A stretch of 54,029 nt of DNA from Nocardia xishanensis NBRC 101358 (GTDB lineage: Bacteria > Actinomycetota > Actinomycetes > Mycobacteriales > Mycobacteriaceae), in NCBI RefSeq assembly GCF_001613365.1, contig NZ_BDCF01000054.1:1-54029 (forward strand). Reading direction: 5' to 3'. Below are positions 8,207-15,659 of the stretch, piece by piece. A program made the translations under genes and the position numbers. Positions within the stretch are counted from its first letter, which is position 1; each line of letters starts with the position of its first letter. The notes under the pieces are model-generated. The model did no database searches. It was not told the origin of the DNA and saw only the letters and a list, made by a program, of their open reading frames with translations.

Positions 8207-9373
8207 CTATTCGGTGGGTATGCGGTGCGGAACGAACGCCGCGCCGTCGTCGGTGATCAGCCCCGCGGTCTCCCTGATGCCGAGGCCCGCGGCGGTGTCG
8301 CCGACGATCCAGGCGCCGAGTACCGGCCGCATCTCATCGAATTCCGGGAGCGGATCGAGCAATTGGTACACGAAACCCTCGGCGCCGTAGACGCCGCCGG
8401 TGGCGGTCTCCAAGCCCGCGCCGACGATGGTCATGTTGGCGCCCTCGCGGCCGAGCTTGGGTTTGCGGATGTACTCGGTGAGTTCGTTGGGCTGATCGAG
8501 GTAGGCGGGCAGCAGGTTCGGGTGCCCGGGGTACATCTCCCACAGAATCGCCAGGATCGCCTTGTTGCTGAGCAGCGTCTTCCACAGCGGCTCGATCCAC
8601 ATGGTCTGCGGCAGGCTCTGCACCACGCGCTTGCCGAAATCGTCGTCGAGCACCCACTCCCACGGGTAGAGCTTGAAGATCGATTCGATCGGCGCCTCGG
8701 CCAGATCGACGAAACGCTCCAGCTCCGTATCGAATCCGATTTCCTCGATGGGCAGCGCGATGGTGTCGAAGCCCGCCTCCGCGGCGGTCTCCTGCATGTA
8801 GGCCGTCGTGACGTTGTCCTCGCCGGTGGCGTCGGCCGAGGACCAGGTGAAATGCAGCTGCGGCGAGGGCAACTTGTCGCGCAGCAGGCCCCAGCGCTCG
8901 ACCAGCTTCTCGTGCAAGGAGTTCCACTGGTCGTCGTCGGGGTACAGCGCGGTCAGCCAGTGCCACTGCACGATCGCCGCCTCCAGCAGCGAGGTGGGCG
9001 TATCGGCGTTGTACTCCAGCAGTTTCGCCGGGCGGCGCGCGTCGTAGCGCAGGTCGAAGCGGCCGTAGACGTGCGGGTCGCCGCGCCGCCAGGATTCGGC
9101 GATCGGCCCCCAGCTCCATTCCGGCAGACCGAAATCCCGGAACCGCTCGGTCAGCACGACGTGCTCGACGGCGTTCAGGCACATCGAGTGCAGCAGTTCG
9201 ACATCGGCTTCCAACGCGAGGATCTCCGGCATGTCGAACTCGTAGTGCACAGACTCGTCCCAGTACGGGCGCGGCTGACCGCTCGCGTCACGGCCCGGCG
9301 CGCCGTAGACGAGCCCCTGCCCCTCGATGATCCGCTGCCAGTCCTGGCGCGGTGTTCCGCGGACGCGACGCAT
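8207..9373 (-). CDS. Glutathionylspermidine synthase-like ATP-grasp amide ligase (YgiC/YjfC family)
   Basis: 388-residue member of the GSP_synth family, matching E. coli YgiC/YjfC in length and motifs: an early YWDESVHYEFDMPEI-type segment, RFDLRYD and KLLEYNADTPTSLLEAA (metal/ATP-grasp region), FKLYPWEWVLDDDFG, and the terminal IRKPKLGREGANM nucleotide-binding motif. These proteins have the C-terminal synthetase fold of glutathionylspermidine synthase but no amidase domain. Mycothiol-making actinobacteria lack glutathione, so the substrate is not glutathione; a peptide or peptidoglycan stem is a common suggestion (inference). The ATG shares one base with the stop of the upstream gene (TGATG), showing translational coupling. 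Confidence 0.9.
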   Translation of the reverse strand: MRRVRGTPRQDWQRIIEGQGLVYGAPGRDASGQPRPYWDESVHYEFDMPEILALEADVELLHSMCLNAVEHVVLTERFRDFGLPEWSWGPIAESWRRGDPHVYGRFDLRYDARRPAKLLEYNADTPTSLLEAAIVQWHWLTALYPDDDQWNSLHEKLVERWGLLRDKLPSPQLHFTWSSADATGEDNVTTAYMQETAAEAGFDTIALPIEEIGFDTELERFVDLAEAPIESIFKLYPWEWVLDDDFGKRVVQSLPQTMWIEPLWKTLLSNKAILAILWEMYPGHPNLLPAYLDQPNELTEYIRKPKLGREGANMTIVGAGLETATGGVYGAEGFVYQLLDPLPEFDEMRPVLGAWIVGDTAAGLGIRETAGLITDDGAAFVPHRIPTE

Positions 9374-10071
9374 CAGGAACCACCGCCGCCGGTGCTCTTG
9401 CTGCCGAGACCACCGCGCTGAATGGTGGTGCCGGACTTCGTGGTGATCTGGGCGCCTTTGGGTTTCAGCGTGGAGCCGCCGACGGGCGGCTTGCCGACGG
9501 TGTTGCCGCCGCCGTAGTAGTAGCGGTACTGCGGACCACCGCCGTAGATGATGATCGGACCCGCGTGGCTGTACGAACCGCCGTTGTCGTCGACGAAACC
9601 AGCCTGGCCCGGCTGACAGTACTTGTCCTCGACGACGATCTCCTGGCCGTTCTCGGTCCGCACGCAGTAGGCGGTGACCTCGTCCGGCGCGGTGAGCGCC
9701 CGGTACGCCAGATATCCGCCGCCGACGAGTCCCGCGACGCCCACGATGGCGACGCCGCCGATCAGCACCCGCTTGCGGGTGCGCTTCTTGGCGTCGGCCG
9801 CCGCCTGCGCCGCGCGCTGCGCGTCGGCGGCGCGCTTGCGGGCCTTGTCCCTGGCTCGCGCCTCGGCCACGGTCGGCGGACGCGGCTGGGTGACGCCGGG
9901 TTCCTGTCGCTGGATGCTGCCCGGCCGCGGGCCGGGTGGCTGCGGTGATTCCTGCGGGCCCGGTACGTCCGGCGGTTCGGGCACATTCAGCTCAGGTGTG
10001 GTCCACTCCGGCTCGGCGGCGGGTTCGTCAGGACGCCGTTGTTCCCCGTCGCCAGGATTCTGCGTGCTCAC
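9373..10071 (-). CDS. YgiB/DUF1190-like membrane-anchored Gly-rich protein
   Basis: 232 residues. A Pro-rich acidic N-terminus (1-60) and a basic Ala/Arg helix (65-95, ARARDKARKRAADAQRAAQA) precede one TM segment (about 98-122), then an outside domain with two cysteines (AYCVRTE, EDKYCQPGQ) and a Gly/Tyr-rich stretch. The tail (TTIQRGGLGSKS) resembles the TRGGFG tail of E. coli YgiB/YjfM (DUF1190), and the position before the YgiC-like ligase is the same. Unlike YgiB it is a single-pass membrane protein, not a lipoprotein. The GTG at 10071 has GAGGGAG just upstream. Similarity is by motif and context, so the family assignment is tentative. Confidence 0.6.
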   Translation of the reverse strand: MSTQNPGDGEQRRPDEPAAEPEWTTPELNVPEPPDVPGPQESPQPPGPRPGSIQRQEPGVTQPRPPTVAEARARDKARKRAADAQRAAQAAADAKKRTRKRVLIGGVAIVGVAGLVGGGYLAYRALTAPDEVTAYCVRTENGQEIVVEDKYCQPGQAGFVDDNGGSYSHAGPIIIYGGGPQYRYYYGGGNTVGKPPVGGSTLKPKGAQITTKSGTTIQRGGLGSKSTGGGGS

Positions 10072-10102
10072 CGCTCCCTCCCCATGGCCTTCGGAACCAC
10101 CA

Positions 10103-10411
10103 CTAACGCTCCTCGAATCCGGACGAATCTCCCCGCGGGGGCTCCCAGCTTTCCACAACCAAGGTCACCCGGCCAGGAGTATCGCCCGATCGCAGCAGTT
10201 CCAGCAAACGCTCGCACGCCGCGCGGCTGCCCTCCGCGATCACGTGCACCCGGCCGTCGCTGGTGTTGCGCGCTGACCCGACCAGGCCGAGCTCCAGCGC
10301 CCGCGACCGCGTCCACCAGCGGAAACCGACGCCCTGCACCATGCCGTGCACCCATGCGGCGAGCCGGACCCGGTCGGTGGACGCGGCCGCGCCGTGCGGA
10401 GTCTCAGTCAT
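10103..10411 (-). CDS. acyP: Acylphosphatase
   Basis: Small enzyme hydrolysing acyl phosphates such as carbamoyl or acetyl phosphate. About 102 residues with the signature GMVQGVGFRWWTR (catalytic Arg) and SARNTSDGRVHV (catalytic Asn). The ATG at 10411 gives the usual length; a GTG at 10429 is an alternative start. In M. tuberculosis acyP sits between the OsmC-like gene and smc. The order is kept here, but the smc side is interrupted by the 2881-10071 block. The stop lies 31 bp before the YgiB-like gene, so it may share its transcript. Confidence 0.93.
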   Translation of the reverse strand: MTETPHGAAASTDRVRLAAWVHGMVQGVGFRWWTRSRALELGLVGSARNTSDGRVHVIAEGSRAACERLLELLRSGDTPGRVTLVVESWEPPRGDSSGFEER

Positions 10412-10465
10412 CCGATCAGAATGCCGCACCGGCCGCCCCGCGCGGGCGCAGGGGGCCGGACGTGG

Positions 10466-10503
10466 CGAGCGCCCGGCCGCGCATCACCGCAGCCGGGCGC
10501 TCG
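10466..10503 (-). terminator. Hairpin downstream of the OsmC-like gene
   Basis: CGAGCGCCCGGC (10466-10477) pairs perfectly with GCCGGGCGCTCG (10492-10503) across a 14-base loop, giving a 12-bp stem about 60 bases after the OsmC-like stop. There is no T-tract, as is common in high-GC actinobacteria, so termination is inferred. Confidence 0.5.
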
Positions 10504-10560
10504 AGACGTCGGGATGCGACTGCCCGCCACCACACGCGAGCAGCGGACGTCGCCCTCCCG

Positions 10561-11028
10561 TCAGGAGTCGATATCAAAGGAGAGGGTGACCTTGCTGCCC
10601 GCCTTCAGCGTGCGGCCGACGGTGCACACCTTGTCGATGGCGCGCTGCACGGTCACCAGCAGCCGCTCGCGCGCCTCCTCGTCCAGTTCGCTCAGGTCGA
10701 GCTCGAACACCTCGTCGAGCTGCGGGTAGACCTCGTTCTCCCGGTCGGCGTCGCCGGCGACGCGAATGGTCGCGTCGAAGTTGTCGCCCAGCTTGCGCGA
10801 GAGCGGGAAGTCCGCGCTCAGTCCCGAGCAGGCGGCGAGCGCGATCTTCAGCAACTCGCCCGGCGTGAACACGCCTGGCACGCCTTGCGATCCGATCAGT
10901 ACCTCCGCGCCGCGGGAGCTGCGGCCGGTGTAGGCGCGGGTGCCGGTGCGCTCGACCCAGAGGGTGGTCGGCTCGGCGGTGGTCGATGCCGTGGTGGCGG
11001 TCGCAGGGGCAACGGTCGGTTCAGCCAT
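10561..11028 (-). CDS. OsmC-family peroxiredoxin-like protein
   Basis: 155-residue OsmC/Ohr-fold protein that likely reduces organic peroxides with two redox cysteines: Cys67 in ALAACSGLSAD and Cys135 in DKVCTVGRT. The first ~20 residues are an Ala/Thr-rich extension. It corresponds by position to M. tuberculosis Rv2923c (next to acyP and mutM). The ATG at 11028 follows from the reading frame. Here the gene is separated from mutM by roughly 20 kb containing the kdp, glycan and oxidoreductase genes. Confidence 0.88.
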   Translation of the reverse strand: MAEPTVAPATATTASTTAEPTTLWVERTGTRAYTGRSSRGAEVLIGSQGVPGVFTPGELLKIALAACSGLSADFPLSRKLGDNFDATIRVAGDADRENEVYPQLDEVFELDLSELDEEARERLLVTVQRAIDKVCTVGRTLKAGSKVTLSFDIDS

Positions 11029-11157
11029 GGGTTCGATCCTGCCATCTTCGTCGGGAACGGCTCACGCCTGCCAACATCGCACGGGCGGACGCCATTCCTG
11101 GCTGCGATCTCGGCCACACTCCCGCTCGGCGCTCTCGGGCGAAGTCGGAACGCGTGA

Positions 11158-11934
11158 TCAGACCTGGAAGCGGTACCCCATGCCCGCCTCGGTCAGCAGG
11201 TGCCGCGGCCGCGAGGGATCGTCCTCCAGCTTGCGCCGCAACTGCGCGAGATAGACCCGCAGATAATGGGTTTCGGTGGCGTAGGACGGACCCCAGACCT
11301 CCCGCAACAGTTCCTTGCGGCCGACCAGTTTGCCCTTGTTGCGGACCAGCATCTCGAGCATCCCCCACTCGGTCGGGGTGAGATGGACGGGTTCGCCGTT
11401 CTTGGTGACCTTCTTGGCGGCCAGGTCGACGGTGAACGAATCGGTTACCACCACCGGATCGGACGTCTCGCCGTCGGTCGCCCCGCGGCGCACGGCCGCC
11501 CGCAGCCGGGCCAGCAGCTCGTCCATACCGAACGGCTTGGTCACGTAGTCGTCGGCGCCCGCGTCGAGCGCCTCCACCTTGTCTGTCGAGTCGGTGCGCG
11601 CCGAGAGCACGATCACCGGTGCGCTGCTCCAGCCGCGCAGTCCGCCGAGCACCTCGATGCCGTCCATGTCCGGCAGTCCGAGGTCGAGGATCACCACGTC
11701 GGGATGCTTGTCCGCGGCCGCGCGCAACGCCGCCGCTCCGGTACCGGCGGTGATCACCTCGTATCCGCGCACCGACAGGTTGATCCGCAGCGCGCGCACG
11801 ATCTGCGGTTCGTCGTCGACCACGAGCACCTTGATCGACGGAGCCTGCGCCGCGCCGGCCTCCGGCTTGTCCTCGCTCACCGCGAATTTCCTTGCGGCCC
11901 CGCCTGCTTCGACACCTTCCACCACCCTCGTCAT
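11158..11934 (-). CDS. kdpE: KdpE response regulator
   Basis: OmpR-family activator of the kdp potassium-uptake operon. The receiver domain has the acidic pair VVDDEP, the phosphorylation Asp in VILDLGLPDMDG (residue 84 from this start) and the YVTKPF lysine; a winged helix follows (LTPTEWGMLEMLV through THYLRVYLAQLRRKLE). The first ATG overlaps the kdpD stop (ATGA), fitting coupling. A GTG at 11880 has a better AAGGAA site and gives a more usual length of 240 residues, so the true start is uncertain. It is the distal gene of the minus-strand kdpDE arm. Confidence 0.95.
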   Translation of the reverse strand: MTRVVEGVEAGGAARKFAVSEDKPEAGAAQAPSIKVLVVDDEPQIVRALRINLSVRGYEVITAGTGAAALRAAADKHPDVVILDLGLPDMDGIEVLGGLRGWSSAPVIVLSARTDSTDKVEALDAGADDYVTKPFGMDELLARLRAAVRRGATDGETSDPVVVTDSFTVDLAAKKVTKNGEPVHLTPTEWGMLEMLVRNKGKLVGRKELLREVWGPSYATETHYLRVYLAQLRRKLEDDPSRPRHLLTEAGMGYRFQV

Positions 11935-14852
11935 CCGTGCGCGTCCCCGCCCCGCGCCGAGTCCTCACCGTTCCTGCCATCCTCCCCCGCCCCGACCCGC
12001 TCCCCCGAAGCCGCGCCGGACGACGAGCGCCCGATCCCGGAGGCGGAGGGGTACCACTCGCGCGCCCCGGCCCTTCCGCTCATCACGGGCACGATGTCTT
12101 CGCCCGCCGCGGGCACAGTGTCGCGGCCCGCCGACGTCCGGTCGCGACTCTGCTCCGTCGCTTCGCCGGACCCCTCACCCTCGCTCGCCGCAGGCACAGC
12201 GGCTCCGTCCGCCACGGACCCGGTGTCGGCGCGCGCCGTCGCTCGGTTGCCATTCCGTCGCTCCGGCGCCTCGCCGGAATCGGCCCCGTCGCGCACCGCG
12301 CCGCCCGGCTCGCGGCCGACGGCCGATACATCCGCGCCGGCCACCGCACTGGCCACCGTAAGGGCCGTATCCGCGGCGGGCAGGTCGACCAGCATCGTCA
12401 GTCCGCCGCCCGGGGTGGGTTCGCCGCGCACGACGCCGCCCATCGCCTCGACGAAACCGCGCACCACCGAGAGGCCCAGCCCGACGCCCGTGGTGTTGTC
12501 CCGGTCGCCCAGCCGCTGGAACGGCTCGAAGAGCTGATCTTCCGTACCGGGCGGCACGCCGGGCCCGCGATCGACCACCGCGATCGCGACGTGGTCGCCA
12601 GCGTGTTCGGCGGTCACCCGGACGGGGGTGTCGGGCGGTGAGTGGCGAATCGCGTTGTCGATCAGATTGGCCAGCACGCGCTCCAGCAAACCCGCGTCGG
12701 CCAGCACCGACACCTCGCCAACGGACACCTCCACCCGATTCAGCGCGGCGCGGCGCAGGCCGCGGGCGCCCATGCCGACGCTCACCAGGGCGCGGTGCGC
12801 CACTTCGTCCATGTACACCCGCCGCAGCTGGGGACTCACCACGCCGACGGCCAGTCGCGAGGAGTCGAGCAGGTTGCCCACCAGCGCGGTCAGCTGGTCC
12901 ACCGATTCCTCGATGGTCTCCAGCAATTCGGTGGTGTCCTCCGGCGAGAACTCGATGTCGTCGCTGCGCAGACTCGACACCGCGGCCTTGGCGCCCGCCA
13001 GCGGCGTCCGCAGATCGTGGCTCACCGCCGAGAGCAGCGCGCGGCGCAATCGGTCGGCCTCCAGCAGCGCCGCCGCCGCGCTCGCCTCCTCGGCCAGCTT
13101 GGCCTGGCGCACGAGTCCCGCCGCCTGGTTGGTCACCGCGTTGAGCACCGGCAGGTCGGCCGCGTCGAGCGGGCGCCCGGCCAGCAACAGCGAACTGGTG
13201 CCGTCGCCCGCCTCGATGACGGTGTCGGCGTCCCCCGGCCGCTCCGGCGGTTCGACGCCGACCCGGACTACGACGGTTCCCGCGCACACCATGCTCACCG
13301 CACGCAGCCCGAACGTCTCGCGCACCTGCTCCAGCAGGTTGGGCAGATCGGCGCCGTGCAGCACGGCACCGGCGAACATGGTCAACAGCTCGGCCTCCCG
13401 AGACGCCTTGCGCGCCTGCCCGGTTCGCTTGGCGGCGACGTCCACCAGCGCGGCCACCGCGAGCGCGACGAACAGCATCACCACCACGGTGACGAAGTTG
13501 TCCGGTTCGGCGATGGTCAGGCTGTAGCGCGGATCGGTGAAGAACCAGTTCAGCAGCAGTCCCGACAGCAGCGCCGAGAACGCGGCGGGCAGCACGCCGC
13601 CGAGCAGCGCGACCGCGACGACGCCGATGAAGAACACCGCACTCAGGCCGCCCAGCTGGAGGAGGTCGTCGAGCACGGCGGCGCTCAGCACGCACACGAG
13701 CACCGGGACCAGGATGGCGGCGGGCCAGGCGAGCGCGGGCTGACGCGGAACGAGTCCCCGCCAGCGCAGGCCGCGATGGGCCTCCTCGTGGGTGACCATG
13801 TGCACGTCGATCTTCCCGGAGCGCTGCACGACGGCCGAGCCGATGCCCTCGTCGAAGATGCGCGCCCAGCGGGAGCGCCGCGAGGTGCCGAGCACCAGCT
13901 GGGTGGCGTTCACCTCGCGGGCGAATTCCAGCAGCGTGCCAGGCACGTCGTCACCGGTGACGGTGTGCAGCGAGGCGTCCAGGCTGGCGGCGAGTTCCCG
14001 CAGCCTGGCCAGCCGTTCGGTCGACACACCCGCCAGCCCGTCGCCGCGCACCACGTGCACGACGATGAGATCGGCGCTGGATTTCGTCGCGATCCGGCTC
14101 GCCCGCCGCACGATCGTCTCCGACTCCGGGCCGCCGGTCACCGCGACCACCACGCGTTCGCGCGCCTCCCACAGCTCGGTGATGTGGTGGTCGGCACGGT
14201 ATTTCGCCAGTGCGGCGTCGACCTGGTCGGCCAGCCACAGCAGCGCGAGTTCGCGCAGCGCGGTCAGGTTGCCCGGCCGGAAGTAGTTGCGCAGCGCGGC
14301 GTCCACCTTGTCGGCCGCGTAGACGTTGCCGTGGGAAAGCCTGCGCCGCAACGCCTCCGGTGTGATGTCCACCAGTTCGACCTGTTCGGCGCCGCGTACA
14401 ACGGCATCCGGGACCGTCTCGCGCTGGGTGATCCCGGTGATCCGCTCTACGACGTCGTTGAGGCTCTCCAGGTGCTGGACATTGACCGTCGAGATGACGT
14501 CGATGCCCGCGTCGAGCAGCTCCTCGACGTCCTGCCAGCGCTTCTGGTTGTCGCTGCCCGGCGTGTTGGTGTGCGCGAGTTCGTCCACCAGCACGACCGC
14601 GGGCGCTCGCCGCAGTACCGCGTCCACATCCAGTTCCGGGAAGCGCGCGCCGCGGTAGTCGATGATCTTCGGCGGTATCCGCTCGATACCCGCCAGCAAC
14701 TCCTCGGTCTTGGCCCGGCCGTGCGTCTCCACCACCGCGGCCACCACGTCGCGGCCGCGCTCCAGCCGCCGGTGGGCCTCGCCCAACATGGCGTAGGTCT
14801 TGCCGACGCCGGGCGCTGCACCGAGGTAGATCCGTAGTTGGCCGCGCTTCAC
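11931..14852 (-). CDS. kdpD: KdpD sensor histidine kinase
   Basis: Membrane sensor of K+ limitation. Domains in order: KdpD N-terminal domain (KRGQLRIYLGAAPGVGKT with a Walker A, then LVDELAHTNTPGS), a universal-stress-protein-like domain (VAVTGGPESETIVRRASRIA), four TM segments, a GAF-like region, the His-box SAVSHDLRTPLA and an ATPase domain (NLIDNAIRHS, DRGPGVPP, GVGLGLSVV). It then runs on for about 145 residues of Ala/Gly/Ser/Glu/Arg-rich low complexity, which ordinary KdpD lacks. I place the start at GTG 14852, just before KRGQLRIYL; a GTG at 14927 overlaps the stop of the small upstream ORF (GTGA) and is a real alternative. Confidence 0.94.
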   Translation of the reverse strand: MKRGQLRIYLGAAPGVGKTYAMLGEAHRRLERGRDVVAAVVETHGRAKTEELLAGIERIPPKIIDYRGARFPELDVDAVLRRAPAVVLVDELAHTNTPGSDNQKRWQDVEELLDAGIDVISTVNVQHLESLNDVVERITGITQRETVPDAVVRGAEQVELVDITPEALRRRLSHGNVYAADKVDAALRNYFRPGNLTALRELALLWLADQVDAALAKYRADHHITELWEARERVVVAVTGGPESETIVRRASRIATKSSADLIVVHVVRGDGLAGVSTERLARLRELAASLDASLHTVTGDDVPGTLLEFAREVNATQLVLGTSRRSRWARIFDEGIGSAVVQRSGKIDVHMVTHEEAHRGLRWRGLVPRQPALAWPAAILVPVLVCVLSAAVLDDLLQLGGLSAVFFIGVVAVALLGGVLPAAFSALLSGLLLNWFFTDPRYSLTIAEPDNFVTVVVMLFVALAVAALVDVAAKRTGQARKASREAELLTMFAGAVLHGADLPNLLEQVRETFGLRAVSMVCAGTVVVRVGVEPPERPGDADTVIEAGDGTSSLLLAGRPLDAADLPVLNAVTNQAAGLVRQAKLAEEASAAAALLEADRLRRALLSAVSHDLRTPLAGAKAAVSSLRSDDIEFSPEDTTELLETIEESVDQLTALVGNLLDSSRLAVGVVSPQLRRVYMDEVAHRALVSVGMGARGLRRAALNRVEVSVGEVSVLADAGLLERVLANLIDNAIRHSPPDTPVRVTAEHAGDHVAIAVVDRGPGVPPGTEDQLFEPFQRLGDRDNTTGVGLGLSVVRGFVEAMGGVVRGEPTPGGGLTMLVDLPAADTALTVASAVAGADVSAVGREPGGAVRDGADSGEAPERRNGNRATARADTGSVADGAAVPAASEGEGSGEATEQSRDRTSAGRDTVPAAGEDIVPVMSGRAGAREWYPSASGIGRSSSGAASGERVGAGEDGRNGEDSARGGDAHG

Positions 14853-14923
14853 ATGTCCATCATCGCTCGTTCGAGCATCCACGCCGCGAATCCCTCGGAT
14901 CAGGCGACGCGCCGCACCGGCCC

Positions 14924-15076
14924 TCACGCATCGAAACTAGGCGCCGAGCCCCCCGGCCGACCGCTCCGGGATGCGACGGGCACCGCCCGCGCGTCCGTCC
15001 CGTGCAGCGCGAACGCGCGAATGATCAACGCGCAACACACGAACCCGAGAAGCACCGCGACGGTGACGGGAGACAT
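14924..15076 (-). CDS. Small single-TM protein upstream of kdpD
   Basis: A 50-residue ORF beginning MSPVTVAVLLGFVCCALIIR: one TM helix (about 4-22) and a short basic tail. GGAAAGGA (15082-15089) stands five bases before the ATG at 15076, a good ribosome site. Its stop overlaps a possible kdpD GTG start (GTGA at 14924-14927). Not recognised as any named family. Its position at the head of kdpDE and its TM suggest a KdpD-linked small membrane protein, but that is inference from context only. Confidence 0.55.
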   Translation of the reverse strand: MSPVTVAVLLGFVCCALIIRAFALHGTDARAVPVASRSGRPGGSAPSFDA

Positions 15077-15492
15077 AGCATTCCTTTCCACAGGGCGAGC
15101 CAGGCGCCGGTGGCACGGATACCTCGCCCGACCGGCCCCACCAGGAATACCGCCGCCCCGGATGACCACGGCGTATCTTTACGATCTCTTGACGGTCCCG
15201 CCCCGGTCCTTGACGCCATCCTTGTGCGCATCCGACCGACCGGCGCCGTCACCGCCTGCCGTCAGCGCACCCGCCCGCCGCGACCTGGCACGACACCGGT
15301 CCGCCTCGTGCCGAAGGTCGACATCTTTCGCATCCCGGTCACAGCCGCGGCGCTCACGCAACCCGTTAACGGAGCGTCAATGCCGCGGGGCGAGGCGCTA
15401 AGAACTCGTCAGGGAACCGGCCGCCGCGGCGAATCGGCGCTTGACTCGCTGTGCGTTCCCACATCCGGGAGCCGCAAGGAGGTCGAATAGTC
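15077..15492. promoter_or_regulatory. Divergent kdp control region
   Basis: The 416 bp between the small ORFs heading kdpDE (minus) and kdpFABC (plus). Notable elements: two TTGACG elements 21 bp apart (15189-15194 and 15210-15215), a perfect palindrome CCGTTAACGG (15363-15372), and GGCGCT repeated three times at about 15349, 15394 and 15433. Any of these could be KdpE sites; I could not identify a convincing -35/-10 pair. Confidence 0.4.
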
Positions 15493-15576
15493 ATGTCTGT
15501 CGTGGTGTTCACGGCGCTCACGGTCGCGGTGTTCGCACTGCTGGGTCTGGTGCAACGAGGGGTGGAGAAGCTGTGA
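15493..15576 (+). CDS. 27-residue TM peptide leading the kdpFABC operon
   Basis: ATG at 15493 behind a very strong ribosome site (AAGGAGGT, 15476-15483, nine bases away). The peptide starts MSVVVFTALTVAVFALLGLV and ends QRGVEKL: a single TM helix with a basic end. Its stop overlaps the kdpF GTG (GTGA), so translation is coupled. It could be a translated leader, or a small subunit like KdpF. I know of no characterised function. Confidence 0.65.
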   Translation: MSVVVFTALTVAVFALLGLVQRGVEKL

Positions 15577-15659
15577 CCGCGAACCTGATCGGTCTCGCGC
15601 TCGCTGTCCTCGTCGCCGTCTACATGGTCGCGGCTTTGCTGTTTCCCGAGAGGTTCTAG
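15573..15659 (+). CDS. kdpF: KdpF small subunit of the K+-transporting ATPase
   Basis: 28-residue single-TM peptide (starts VTANLIGLALAVLVAVYMVA, ends LLFPERF), the standard KdpF pattern with the LFPE(R/K)F end. KdpF stabilises the KdpABC complex in the membrane. It starts at a GTG overlapping the previous stop, and its stop TAG directly abuts the kdpA GTG, so the arm is tightly coupled. Confidence 0.88.
   Translation: MTANLIGLALAVLVAVYMVAALLFPERF

Noticed and set aside
12642..14837. 731-codon plus-strand frame opposite kdpD
   Set aside because: Antisense shadow of kdpD; His/Arg/Gln-rich with no domain, typical of GC-rich codon bias.
15330..15492. Possible c-di-AMP (ydaO-type) riboswitch in the kdpF leader
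   Set aside because: Fragments such as CGCTAA, GGGAACC and GCGAATC recall the motif, but their order and the P1 pairing do not fit; not supported without a covariance-model search.
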